DNA from: GCA-020344555 sp964405925
GTDB lineage: Bacteria > Planctomycetota > Phycisphaerae > UBA1845
Direction: 5' to 3'
Assembly (NCBI GenBank): GCA_964405925.1
Contig: CAYOQG010000015.1
Coordinates: forward strand, 1-35,464
Length of the DNA: 35,464 nucleotides
The notes beneath the pieces are model-generated. The model did no database searches, was not told where the DNA came from, and saw only the letters and a program-made list of their open reading frames with translations. Position 1 is the first letter of the stretch. Each line of letters begins with the position of its first letter. The position numbers and the translations under genes are program-made. Shown piece after piece: positions 23,026 through 32,484 of the stretch.

Positions 23026-26000
23026 TCCGGTGCCCCATGTGTCATCTGTTCCACCGCCGCCTCGACTTGCTGAGTGAGCTGTTGGAACACCGCATAGCGA
23101 TCGCCAATGTCGTCCGGGATTGCTGGAGAGATCGGCTGGCTAAACGACACGGTGATCGAACCCGGCCTGGCAAACCGCTGCCCCTTGCGCAGTAGATCAA
23201 AGGCACGGTCAATGTACACCGGAACGATAGGGACCTGTCGCTCCACAGCGAGGACAGCCACGCCGATCTTGAAGGGCTGCAACCTGCCTGTCGTGGATCG
23301 CGTCCCCTCCGGGAACATCAACAGACCATCGCCGCGACTAAGGGCCTGGCTGCACCGCCGCAATCCGAGAACCCCATCAGCTCCCCTGTCGAAGGGGATC
23401 GTATCCAAAAACTGCCCGAAGAGGAGGCGTCTCAGCGACGTGTTGAAGAAGTAATCCTCCGCACCTGCCACCCACACACGCCGCCTGCCTCCGACGGCGA
23501 CCAGGACCGACGGTGAGTCCAGATGCGAAGCGTGATTGGGAGCCAGAATGAAGGCCCCGGTCGCTGGAATGTTCTCCCGTCCAACGGCGCGGATCCGAAT
23601 GTAGGAATTCATGAATGCACCGAGGCCGCCACGAACAAGCCATCGAAGCGGGACCAGCACCGCTGGTGGCGAACCATTAAGTGACAAGTCCATGCAAGGC
23701 TCAGTCACCCGCGGGTGTCGCGCAGGAGTCACCCGTATAGCGTGGTCCCTAGGGCGTCGCTCGCCGACCACCTTCAGCAGATCACCGACTCGCGTGATCC
23801 GAGCCCCGGTCTCCCCGTCGATCTGCATGTTGAACTGGGCTTCGACAGCTCCAAGCAGATCCATCTTGCCGATACTGTCGATTCCGAGGTCGAGCAGCAA
23901 GTGCGCATCTCGTCGAATCGTCTGCTCAGGGCATTTTGTCTGGTTCGTTAGGATAAGGCGGATCGCAGCAAACTTGGCTGCCTCGCTCGGGTCACTGTCT
24001 GCGGCATGAGGGCGATCTTGATCCGGGTGCTCTCCGCCTCCGGACGACATGCTGAGCGTTGCAGCGGCTCGTTCGGCAAGCACGATCTCGCGGATTACAC
24101 CCCGCTTCGCCTTGAGCGTAGATGTCCGGGGTAGTTCGCGATCCCAAAAATGCAATGTGGCAATCCGTTCATGCGGTGGCACTTGCTCACCGATCGCAGC
24201 GACCGCCAGACGGATCTCACGTTCGATGGACGAACGGTCGAGCTCCGGTGCCGCCGCCTCGTCGACAACCACGACGGCGTGCACCGTGTCACCCAACCCT
24301 TCCTCAGCGGGCATGCCGAAGACACACACCTCCTGCGTGTAGGGCAGCTCCCGATATCTGGCCTCGACTTCGTCAGGGTATACGTTCTTCCCGGCGTCGG
24401 TGACGATCAGATCCTTCGATCGACCGGTCAAGTACAGGTACCCGTCAGAACGCCGCCCCAGATCACCCGTGCGGAACCACCCATCGACAAGCACCTCATC
24501 TGTGGCATCCTCGTTGTTGAGGTACCCCGGCATCACACTGGCCCCCCGGGCCCAGACCTCTCCCACGCCTTCGAGATTCTGGTTCCTGATCTCGATCTCG
24601 ATACCCGGCAGAACTGGTCCGACTGAACCCGCTCGCGCACGACCGGGCGGATTGACCGTCAGCACCGGTGCAGTCTCGGTCAAGCCGTAACCTTCAAAGA
24701 CCTCGAATCCCATTCGCCGAAACGATTTGAAAAGGTCGGGGTCAAGCCGGGACCCGCCGGAGACGAACATCCTCAGACAACCACCAAACCGCTTGTGCAC
24801 GCGGCCAAACAACCGCCTCCCCAGCCGATGCCCTGTGGCGTCGGAACAAACACCGAGGATGCGAAAGGCCGCCCGCTGCAGCCAACTCGAATCGGCGACC
24901 GCTGTCTGGATCGAATCGTGGAACATCCGTAACAGGCGCGGAACGACGAGCATCACCGTGGTGCCCGTAGCTTGCGTCGCCTGTACAATCTTGGGGCCCT
25001 TGAGCTCGTCAACATAGGTGATCGTCGCACCGCAGACCAACGGTGCCAAAAAACCGCCCGTAAACTCGAAGGCATGGTACATCGGAAGCACCGAAAGCAA
25101 CTGATCGCTCGGAGTCACCGTGTGCACCTTGAGCAGCGCACTCGCATTCGCGATGAAGTTGCGGTGTGTCAGTTGCACAGCCTTCGGCGAGACTGTCGTT
25201 CCGGACGTGAACAAAATCGAGGCCACGTCGGTACTGCGAACCGATACCGGTTCTGGCGCCGGGTCACGTGATGCACCAGGACGCGGAATGAACGGCTCGC
25301 GCATCTCGACAAGCTCTGGATCGCTATCGGATCGACGCTCCTCAAGACCTGTCAACGTCCGTGGCGTTGCGCACATCAACTTCGCACCGGCGAAGCGTGC
25401 CTCGGACCAGGCATCAGCCGGCGATAGCTGAGGGTCCAGCGGGACCGCGGTCAGTCCGGCGCGCATAGCAGCCAAATACACAAGTCCCCACTCCGGGCTG
25501 CTCTCGCCACAGATGGCAACGCGGTCACCAGGTGCCAGCCCGCGCTCAACGAAACGCTGCATGATCGCACCGGTCGCACGCAAGGCCTCGCCGTAAGTGT
25601 AACGAACCCATCGGTTGCCGCGAAAGACTTGCAGGGCCGGCCTGTCGCCGTAGCGCTGAACCGCTCCTGCGAACACCTCAAAGAGACTGTCACCGCGGAG
25701 CAGCTCTTCGGGAGACCGCAGGACGTCGCGATCCCACTCCTGCCCAGCGAGGATGCGTGGTGTGGGTTCCGATCCTGGTCCCAGCACGAACGCGCAAAGA
25801 CCGGGCACGTGCCGCTCGATCAGGTAGTCTTCCCAGTCAATCCGCTCAACGTCGAAGGGGAAAGCCTCTCGATCTTCGGCGTGCAACCGTTCGGCAGCCG
25901 CCCGAAGATTATCATCGCTGAACGTGCACGTGAGGTGTGTATACGGAGCGTAGATCTTCGCGAAGTAGATGACCTGCTCGATCTGCCGGGCCAGGGCGGA

Positions 26001-27281
26001 GAAAAAGCGGTATCGACGCCCGCGGATTCCGATCGCCTTGCACACCCACTGTAACCGTAGGATGCTTCTGTACTTCGCCTCCCAACGACGCAAAAAAGCA
26101 GATTGCTCCACATAACGGAGCTCCCCCGGGTGCACCGCCCGACCCGCATCGTCACTCAGCGGCAGCTTTTGGAACGCCCGTTGGAGTGCCGTACGCATGA
26201 CGTCCAAGATAAGCGGATTGCGCTCGCTGGACGCGCAATGGTAGACAGCCAACTCCTCCGACCAGCCCTCTCCAACCGGAAGTGTCGCAATCATGGCGTT
26301 AGCGACGAAGTCAACGGGAATCAGGTCGATGGGAAGCTCGCCCACTGCCGGGAACTCCGCGAGCTTGCCTCGCCCGTACGCCACGATCACCGGATCGGCC
26401 ATCCGAAGCCCGTCGATCCACCCCGGGATCGGTTCGTCGAAGCTCCCCTCGATGATTGCGGGGCGAAAGACCACCAGCGGCGCCTGCCCGCGATCGCGAA
26501 TCAGAAACTGCTCACCCAACCACTTGGTGAACGTGTAGGTGTCATGCCAACCATAGGATCGCGCACGCCGCATCCCGGCTTCAATCAGCTCACGGCGACA
26601 AGCCTCCGTGTCCGCCCCAAACCGATGCCGGAGCTGAGCGGCCTCCGCCTGCATAGACTCGACGATCCCATCCAGGTCGAACTCTTCGCTTCCCTCGAGG
26701 CGCGGCAACGTCCCCTGGGCTGGCTGGGGGGCGCTGAAATCCTCCGCGACGGCCCCTCGGCGCGTTCCGCAGACGTAGCACGTGGACACTTGCATGAATG
26801 GTATATTCCCGCAGTCGCGGGCAAACTTCAGCAGACGCCGTGGCCCGAGCGTGTTGAGATCCAAAGCCAGGTCGATCCGCTCGTCGAATGTCACCGTCGC
26901 GGCACTGTTGATGACAACGGTGATCTTCCTCGTCAGGGCATCATACGCTTCGCGGGCAATCCCCATCCGCTCCTTCGTGAGATCCCCGCCAATGACATGG
27001 ATCTTCTCTTCGCAAAGTCGGGCGAACTTTTCCCCAAGCGAAGCCCGAAGTCGATCGTACGCCCGCGAACCGAATACCTCCCGCGTCACTCGCTGTTGCG
27101 GCGTCGTCCCGTCCGATCGGACGCGGACCAGCAGATGAATTCCACCGATCGTATCCACAGCCCGCAGCAGCTTCTCCACCACCGCCTTGGCCAGGAACCC
27201 CGTCGACCCGGTCACGAGGATATGCTGCCCTTCCAGACGCTCACTGATGCCCTGAGGCTTGGACCAATGTTGACCGTTCAC
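23022..27281 (-). CDS. Four-domain lipid enzyme: acyl reductase / AMP-ligase / ACP / PlsC acyltransferase
   Basis: The 1419-residue protein starts at a GTG with GGAGG nine bases upstream, 1 nt after the plsC stop. Domain 1 (about 15-500) is a fatty acyl-CoA reductase-type extended SDR: 'VTGSTGFLAK' (23-32), 'INSAATVTFDE', 'VSTCYV', Y249xxxK253 and a FAR-C-like tail. Domain 2 (about 525-1075) is a long-chain acyl-CoA synthetase: 'LFTSGTTVSPK' (690-700), 'GYGLTETAP' (864-872), 'TGRSKDLIV', catalytic-type Lys near 1057. Domain 3 (about 1100-1175) is an acyl carrier protein with the phosphopantetheine serine in 'LGIDSIGKM' (S1136). Domain 4 (about 1205-1419) is PlsC: 'NHASHLD' (1249-1255) and 'FPEGTRS'. 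One chain could thus activate a fatty acid, hold it on ACP, reduce it, and acylate a glycerol phosphate. From memory it resembles Myxococcus ElbD, an ether-lipid enzyme; exact domain correspondence is not checked. Confidence 0.9.
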   Translation of the reverse strand: MNGQHWSKPQGISERLEGQHILVTGSTGFLAKAVVEKLLRAVDTIGGIHLLVRVRSDGTTPQQRVTREVFGSRAYDRLRASLGEKFARLCEEKIHVIGGDLTKERMGIAREAYDALTRKITVVINSAATVTFDERIDLALDLNTLGPRRLLKFARDCGNIPFMQVSTCYVCGTRRGAVAEDFSAPQPAQGTLPRLEGSEEFDLDGIVESMQAEAAQLRHRFGADTEACRRELIEAGMRRARSYGWHDTYTFTKWLGEQFLIRDRGQAPLVVFRPAIIEGSFDEPIPGWIDGLRMADPVIVAYGRGKLAEFPAVGELPIDLIPVDFVANAMIATLPVGEGWSEELAVYHCASSERNPLILDVMRTALQRAFQKLPLSDDAGRAVHPGELRYVEQSAFLRRWEAKYRSILRLQWVCKAIGIRGRRYRFFSALARQIEQVIYFAKIYAPYTHLTCTFSDDNLRAAAERLHAEDREAFPFDVERIDWEDYLIERHVPGLCAFVLGPGSEPTPRILAGQEWDRDVLRSPEELLRGDSLFEVFAGAVQRYGDRPALQVFRGNRWVRYTYGEALRATGAIMQRFVERGLAPGDRVAICGESSPEWGLVYLAAMRAGLTAVPLDPQLSPADAWSEARFAGAKLMCATPRTLTGLEERRSDSDPELVEMREPFIPRPGASRDPAPEPVSVRSTDVASILFTSGTTVSPKAVQLTHRNFIANASALLKVHTVTPSDQLLSVLPMYHAFEFTGGFLAPLVCGATITYVDELKGPKIVQATQATGTTVMLVVPRLLRMFHDSIQTAVADSSWLQRAAFRILGVCSDATGHRLGRRLFGRVHKRFGGCLRMFVSGGSRLDPDLFKSFRRMGFEVFEGYGLTETAPVLTVNPPGRARAGSVGPVLPGIEIEIRNQNLEGVGEVWARGASVMPGYLNNEDATDEVLVDGWFRTGDLGRRSDGYLYLTGRSKDLIVTDAGKNVYPDEVEARYRELPYTQEVCVFGMPAEEGLGDTVHAVVVVDEAAAPELDRSSIEREIRLAVAAIGEQVPPHERIATLHFWDRELPRTSTLKAKRGVIREIVLAERAAATLSMSSGGGEHPDQDRPHAADSDPSEAAKFAAIRLILTNQTKCPEQTIRRDAHLLLDLGIDSIGKMDLLGAVEAQFNMQIDGETGARITRVGDLLKVVGERRPRDHAIRVTPARHPRVTEPCMDLSLNGSPPAVLVPLRWLVRGGLGAFMNSYIRIRAVGRENIPATGAFILAPNHASHLDSPSVLVAVGGRRRVWVAGAEDYFFNTSLRRLLFGQFLDTIPFDRGADGVLGLRRCSQALSRGDGLLMFPEGTRSTTGRLQPFKIGVAVLAVERQVPIVPVYIDRAFDLLRKGQRFARPGSITVSFSQPISPAIPDDIGDRYAVFQQLTQQVEAAVEQMTHGAPE

Positions 27282-27282
27282 G

Positions 27283-28041
27283 CTACGCTCCCTCCGCGGC
27301 AGTCACAGAGACCATCTCGGGTACTACCACATCGTCTGGCTGACCTAACATGTCGGCAATCGCTTGGCGGACCCGGTCGTGGAGCTCCGCGTTCGACATC
27401 CTTGCCGCGTCCACCGCCGGAATCGGTTTGCCAAACGTCAGCCGCACCGGACCCGGATAGGCCCGAATCCGGTCGCGAGGCGTCACCCTATGGGAACCGT
27501 CAATGGTAAACGGCACGACGGGTAGGCCCACTCGGCGGCATATCTTCATCGTACCTCTTCGAAATGGCAACAACCGACCATCCTCGCTGCGCGTACCCTC
27601 CGGAAACACCACGAGCGAGATCGGGTCGCGTCGGACCCGCTCGTACATGCGGGTCAGGCTGTCAAGCGTGATACGCGCCCGCGCCCGGTGGATGGGTACA
27701 AACCCGTACATCCACAGTACCCACCCGAAGACGGGAAACCGAAAAAGCGTGTTCTTGGCCATGAACCGCACATCACCGTTCAAAGCCGAAATCACAATGG
27801 GGATGTCCAAGGCACTTTGATGATTGCCCACGTAGAATCCCGCTTGGCCCGCAGGAACGCGATCCGCACCCTCGATGGTGAGCCGGACACCGCAAATCGC
27901 CAGCGTCCCCCGAGCCCAGAGCGCCGCCACCGAAGCCATGGCCGCCCGCGAGCGATGGATCAAGCCAAATGCAAAAAGCGGGACCCCCCCCAAACCTACC
28001 ATCAAACACGTAAAGGCAATGGCTAAGTAGCCTCGAATCAT
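27283..28041 (-). CDS. 1-acyl-sn-glycerol-3-phosphate acyltransferase (PlsC family)
   Basis: The 252-residue protein has an N-terminal membrane helix ('LAIAFTCLMVGLGGVPLFAFGL'), the catalytic 'VGNHQSALDIP' (NHxxxxD), 'FVPIHR', 'VVFPEGTRSEDGRL' and 'PVVPFTIDGSH'. PlsC enzymes acylate lysophosphatidic acid at the inner membrane. It is the first gene of the five-gene lipid operon. Its stop codon is 1 nt from the GTG of the four-domain gene, whose own PlsC domain makes this a second acyltransferase in the same unit. The two may acylate different positions or chain types. The ATG at 28041 lacks an obvious Shine-Dalgarno. Confidence 0.92.
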   Translation of the reverse strand: MIRGYLAIAFTCLMVGLGGVPLFAFGLIHRSRAAMASVAALWARGTLAICGVRLTIEGADRVPAGQAGFYVGNHQSALDIPIVISALNGDVRFMAKNTLFRFPVFGWVLWMYGFVPIHRARARITLDSLTRMYERVRRDPISLVVFPEGTRSEDGRLLPFRRGTMKICRRVGLPVVPFTIDGSHRVTPRDRIRAYPGPVRLTFGKPIPAVDAARMSNAELHDRVRQAIADMLGQPDDVVVPEMVSVTAAEGA

Positions 28042-28133
28042 CGTCAGGAATCCGTGCCCGCGCTGCCTTGAGGCTCACGCAACCGGCAGCAGAAGCGCGA
28101 TACCGACATACGTTCCACACGAAGCCCCCACCG

Positions 28134-28430
28134 CCCCTTACTGCAAGCGGAATGATCCTGCCCCGCCGCTGCCACCCTGTCAAGCCGACGGGTCATCAGC
28201 GCCCGCGAGCGAGAGCTTCCGCGCCGCGGCTATGCGCCTTCGCACGCATCGCCGGGCAGACTTAGCCAGGTTCCGCAGTCATTGTGCCATACTTGAGGAA
28301 GAATCTGATGCCACGTTTGAACTGCCGAGCAGCCAAGGCATACGATTACTTGTCCGATCAGCCTCCGTAGGGAGTCTGCAAACCTCTGTGTCCAGGCAAG
28401 CGCGCCACCGGAGTTCCAAGTGGGATGCGG
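28134..28430. repeat. Dispersed repeat, copy 1
   Basis: Segment 28134-28186 matches 31814-31866 at about 92% (49 of 53 by eye). Segment 28301-28430 matches 32021-32150 at a lower but clear level, including the shared CTCCGTAGGGAGTCTGC and 'CCAGGCA..CGCGCCACC'. The two segments are in the same order and orientation in both copies, with about 40 nt difference in spacing. Nothing in this copy is a convincing gene, although minus-strand translations of the two copies align ('RLPTE.D.T.N'), hinting at a former coding sequence. The rest of 28042-28697 holds no gene that I can support. Confidence 0.7.
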
Positions 28431-28697
28431 GAGCGGTTCGGGAGAAAGCACGGGAGCATGCAGGCATCCGCCAATCAACCCTCCCTGCCTCGTGTGAAGG
28501 ATTCTTTCTCAAACCCTATCATACAAAGCCGAGAGGCCCTATGTATGCGCGACTAGAGCAGAACAGATGCAATATCCGGGCTAACCCACAAGGTGTACGC
28601 TGTCTCTCGAAATGGCTCACTGTGCGATCCTATATTTGGACACTACGAGCACAGCAACATCGATCAAGGGCACCTTGTCGTACGACTGCGCCTTGCT

Positions 28698-31235
28698 CTA
28701 TGGACTGGAGGGCCCCATGAAGACGCTGGCGAAGAAGGAGTAATCGTACAGGTCCACATCGCCATCGTGATCCACATCGAAAATGTCCAACAAGTCGCCG
28801 ACGTTGATGGAAACGAGGAATTCCGTCCAGTGTGCGTCATTCGTGCAGTTGATCCGCGCCGCGTCGCGGGCGACCAGCCGAATCGTGTACGCGCAGTGTG
28901 GCAGGTTGCTCACGTCCCATGTCGCGAGCAGACCACTGGCCGATGCCGTTCCCCAGTCGATCGTGTTCCAGGTGTTCGACGGCCCACCGGTCCATTGGAT
29001 GTCCCAGCGCTCCATGTTGTCGTCGGCCACCAGACCGTGAATCTCAACCTCGCCGTTGACCCAGGCGCAATTGATAGGCGCATCAAGCACGGCAGTCGGG
29101 GCGGTGTTATCGACGGTCACGCCGACGGTGTGCGAATCGACGCCACCGATCGAGGATGCGGATACGCGGATTTCGTACAGACCGTCGGGCACCAAGGTCG
29201 TGTCCCAATGTGTCAACGGCAGGTTATACACAGCGCTGTGTCCATCCGCGAGGTACGTCCAACTGCCGCCCGCGGGTCGGTATTCCAGCAGCCATTGAAT
29301 GGAGCACACGCCGTGGCTCACCAGACCGTCGATGCAGACCGCCGAACCACCGATGACAGTGCCGTCGGTCGGGTAGTTGATCGTCGCTTGCGGACCCTGG
29401 TCCGCGTACATGAGGCGCACATCGCCCGAAGCGTGCCCGCACGCGTCGGCGACGATCAGTCGCAGCATGCGATAACCGGGCGCGGCCGGGCTCCAGTTGG
29501 TCAAAACGCCACCGACAATCGGCGTGGAACCCGAGGCCACGACGACCCACGGGTCGACGCCCATGCCGCGTTCCTGGAGCACCCAACTCTGCAGGTTGCC
29601 CTCGGGATCGGTCGCGGTTCCGACGATCGGCGTCGACCCGGCAAACGGGACGCACTGGAAATCGCCCAGATCTAGCGTCGCGGTCGGCGCCAGTACGTCC
29701 TCATCGCACGGATCGATGAGGCAGAGATTCGGATCACACTCGATGCCCGATCCCTGCCAGCTTCCACCGGCCTCGATGCACCCGGTCTCATTCGTAACCA
29801 TGCAGGACTCATCCGGTAGGCAGCACGCGCCATCGAGGAATCCGGCGTCGAAATACACGTCGTAGAACGCTCCGCGGTAGTCGGTCCACGCGACGCAGGC
29901 TTCCTGGCCCAGCGGCTTGGTCGGATTGACGCAGATCGCAGGCCGGCTGTAGACCGAACTCGCCCAATTGGCCTCGTTGACCAGGGTCGTCGGCGCCCAG
30001 GGCAGCGGGGATGTAGCATCAGTGTAGGTGTACTCGATGTCATAGGCTCGCCAGAAAGCAGCGTGATAGCGACCGCCGCTGTCGCTGACCGACAGCGCCA
30101 CGGATTTCTCGTTGTCGAAGGTTCGCGGCAGCGGGGAGTCCGCGCTGTAAGAGTCCCCGCCGTTCGTCGAATAAACGCAGAAAATGTCGGTCTGGGATGC
30201 GAAGGATTGTGTAAAGGCGACCATCACCGTCGAGACATCGACGGCGGTCGCAACGGACGGATGCCAAGCACCATCATCTGATGTGGTCAACTGCACGGGG
30301 GTAGTCCACGAACTACCGAAATTGGTGCTGCGCGTCACCCACACCTGCGTTTTCCAGGCGGTGCCCGACCAGCCCGGCTTTTCGAATGCGACGAACAGAC
30401 CGGCGGTCCCGTAGGCGATGTCGGGACGGGTCTCGAACGAAGAGCTCTCTGCGCCGCCGGTGATGTCCTGCGGCGCGGTATAGGTCAGGCCGTAGTCCAG
30501 GCTGCGCGTGAACATCACGGCGTAGTAGTCGATGGCATACACGGCATAGGTCACATAGACGTAATACACCTCGTAGATCAGATTGTCTGTGCAAACGCGC
30601 GGGTGGATATCGGGCGTCCCGGTGATTCCGCTTGCCGCGATCGCCCAGTCCCACGTGGCGACGTCGTCGGGATCGAATCGAATCACCACGATGCTTTTGG
30701 TCGAATCGCCCATGGTCGCTTCGTACGCCAGGTAGACCCAATGCTCTCCGGACCCACGCTCGGCATAGGCGATGGACGGATTCCGGGATTCCGTGCCGGT
30801 TTTGTAGCTGACCAACGACTCCCAGGTCCTGCCCCCGTCGGTGGAACGGTAGACCTGCACCCAGCCGTCATAGTCTGGGCCATACTGCTCAACGGCGATG
30901 AAGAGCGTTCCGTCGGGCGCCTTGTACATCGCCGGCTCGGCTTGGTCGAACGTGGGATCGGTCACGAGGATGTCGCCGAGCCAACGCGAAGCAGACCCCG
31001 TGCTGAGATCTCCCTTGAGCATCCGTGTCTCGTCAGTCGAATCCAGCCGCGGACCGGGCCGGCCTCCCGGTTCCGGTCGCTCCGGCGTCGTTTTCCAAGC
31101 GGCAAGTGCCGGATCCACTTTCGGCCCCTGACGTTCGCCCGCCAGGTCGTGCGTTATGAGAGTCTGTGCTGCGACCGCACTGGCCCACGCCGGCCCCATA
31201 ATCAGCGCGAGGCGCAGTCTCCATGAGTTTTGCAT
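28698..31235 (-). CDS. Secreted Asp-box (BNR/sialidase-like) protein with dockerin-like tail
   Basis: The 845-residue product starts at an ATG with AAGGAGGG five bases upstream. A signal peptide (1-23, ending 'ASAVAAQ') is followed by a beta-propeller-like region of about 400 residues with Asp-boxes 'STDGGRTWES', 'STNFGSSWTT' and 'STNGGDSYSA', as in sialidases and other propellers. Next come a cysteine motif 'GACCLPDESC...C...GGSWQGSGIECDPNLC', two or three Ig-like domains of about 100 residues ('DNTAPTAVLDAP'), and a terminal calcium-loop 'FDVDHDGDVDLYDYSFF' of dockerin type. The GACC motif and dockerin-like end are common in planctomycete exported proteins. Hydrolase activity is not shown: I see no sialidase Arg triad or RIP motif. 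It may be a sensor or adhesive surface protein. Confidence 0.82.
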   Translation of the reverse strand: MQNSWRLRLALIMGPAWASAVAAQTLITHDLAGERQGPKVDPALAAWKTTPERPEPGGRPGPRLDSTDETRMLKGDLSTGSASRWLGDILVTDPTFDQAEPAMYKAPDGTLFIAVEQYGPDYDGWVQVYRSTDGGRTWESLVSYKTGTESRNPSIAYAERGSGEHWVYLAYEATMGDSTKSIVVIRFDPDDVATWDWAIAASGITGTPDIHPRVCTDNLIYEVYYVYVTYAVYAIDYYAVMFTRSLDYGLTYTAPQDITGGAESSSFETRPDIAYGTAGLFVAFEKPGWSGTAWKTQVWVTRSTNFGSSWTTPVQLTTSDDGAWHPSVATAVDVSTVMVAFTQSFASQTDIFCVYSTNGGDSYSADSPLPRTFDNEKSVALSVSDSGGRYHAAFWRAYDIEYTYTDATSPLPWAPTTLVNEANWASSVYSRPAICVNPTKPLGQEACVAWTDYRGAFYDVYFDAGFLDGACCLPDESCMVTNETGCIEAGGSWQGSGIECDPNLCLIDPCDEDVLAPTATLDLGDFQCVPFAGSTPIVGTATDPEGNLQSWVLQERGMGVDPWVVVASGSTPIVGGVLTNWSPAAPGYRMLRLIVADACGHASGDVRLMYADQGPQATINYPTDGTVIGGSAVCIDGLVSHGVCSIQWLLEYRPAGGSWTYLADGHSAVYNLPLTHWDTTLVPDGLYEIRVSASSIGGVDSHTVGVTVDNTAPTAVLDAPINCAWVNGEVEIHGLVADDNMERWDIQWTGGPSNTWNTIDWGTASASGLLATWDVSNLPHCAYTIRLVARDAARINCTNDAHWTEFLVSINVGDLLDIFDVDHDGDVDLYDYSFFASVFMGPSSP

Positions 31236-31250
31236 GACATCCCTCCTTCA

Positions 31251-31382
31251 CCGACATTTCCCAGATGGCCCCTGGTTACGCGGCCCTCGCAAAGCTAACC
31301 AGACATCTTACCCGGGATTTCCCATTTATCAGACCTCAAGCCGTTATCGTACCTAGGCGAGCCACCCGGCCGACATTTCCCA
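31251..31382. promoter_or_regulatory. Three spaced copies of ATTTCCCA upstream of the Asp-box protein gene
   Basis: CCGACATTTCCCA occurs identically at 31251-31263 and 31370-31382. A third, partial copy (ATTTCCCA) lies between them at 31317-31324, giving spacings of 61 and 58 bp. All are in the same orientation upstream of the minus-strand ATG at 31235, the nearest 16 bp from it. They could be regulator binding sites; function is inferred only from position and spacing. Confidence 0.4.
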
Positions 31383-31682
31383 TTCAGCTCGTCCTGGTAC
31401 GTGACGCGCGAGCCCAACTGCAATTGTACATGCACGAAGCACGGTTCCAAAGACATTTTTCCGGCCCGCACACCCATTTTTCGCGGGCACTGGGTTCCTT
31501 TTCGGGTAGCACGCTCAGGCGGCGTTTTATCAGGAGCCCGCCTTTGCAGTCTCGGAACGCACCGTCGCCGCTCTTCCTTCCTGCAGCCAAGCATCGTCGG
31601 CTCGGCGCGCTACAAAGCGTCGTTCAATATGAGCGGAAGATGTCTCCGCAGTCGTTGAATTTGTTTGAGGGGTATTCGTCGT

Positions 31683-31866
31683 TTACGCCACCGCCTGCTT
31701 GCTGTCAACAGCATTGTTCTCCAGCGCCGACACCAGCATGTGCATCTGATTTGTAGCCTCTGATTCGTCGGAACTTCTTCTCGTGCAGTAGCAGACTCGA
31801 CGCCACCCACTGCACCTTGCTGCAAGCGGTATGATCCTGCCCCGCCGCTGCCACCCTATCAAGCCG
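31683..31866 (-). pseudogene. Transposase-like C-terminal remnant with a frameshift
   Basis: Reading the minus strand, one frame gives 'CSKVQWVASSLLLHEKKF' then 'RRIRGYKS'. The adjacent frame continues 'MHMLVSALENNAVDSKQAVA' and stops at 31683. Joined by a one-base shift near 31745 they make a plausible C-terminus of the pattern FRRIxGYxxxxxLxxAL, which I associate with mutator/IS256-type transposase ends. The first part lies inside dispersed-repeat copy 2. The family assignment rests on memory of one motif and is uncertain. Confidence 0.4.
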
Positions 31867-32150
31867 TGGGGGCGCCCTCCCGATGGCCTTCGGGATACAT
31901 TGGGCCCGCACGCAAGAACTTCTCTCCCGACGCACGTCAGGATGGCTGCATGCCTTCACCTGCGTCCAGGATCAGCCTCAATCAGGTTGAACTGTCCTTG
32001 AGCGAATCTGGACGAAGAAAGAATCTGACACCTCGTTTGAACTCGGGCGAGTGCAGGGCGTATGATTAGCTGTCTGATCAGTCTCCGTAGGGAGTCTGCG
32101 AGCCTGTGCGTCCAGGCAGTCGCGCCACCCGAGATTCAGGCGGTATTCGT
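31814..32150. repeat. Dispersed repeat, copy 2
   Basis: This is the direct-orientation partner of 28134-28430; see there for the matching segments. It lies on the other side of the Asp-box protein gene, and its left end runs straight into the transposase-like remnant, which copy 1 lacks. It is probably a decayed insertion element or its flank. The remaining gene-free bases around it (31383-31682 and 32151-32484) show nothing else that I can support. Confidence 0.7.
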
Positions 32151-32484
32151 GCGCCGCTCGGATGACAGCATATGAGCAGCCCAGGCAGACAGCGGTCGAC
32201 TTCCCCACGTCGCACCTCGATGGCTGATCCGAACAGAATCCTGCGTCATCGACCGGGCTGTGGCGCGGGTGGCCACCCCACCAACCTAGGCTTGCTCAAC
32301 GAATCTAAGATGCAAAGGCATCATCGAGTTCATACTTGTCTTGCCCGTTGAGAGGAGCACGCCCATATAGCTACGGATTCCGTACTTGTGTTGTGGCAAG
32401 ATAGGTGTCAGAGCGTCCACTTTCACCGGGTGTGGCAACGGCATCTTGCCACCGTTCGCACGGACGTCAAGCCTGTGCCATACG

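Noticed and set aside
26103..27509. Plus-strand open frame of 468 codons opposite the four-domain gene
   Set aside because: Antisense to the reductase domain, which has all its catalytic motifs; no motif in the plus-strand frame.
28593..29675. Plus-strand open frame of 360 codons opposite the Asp-box protein
   Set aside because: Shadow of the C-terminal Ig-like and dockerin-like region; low-complexity translation without family features.
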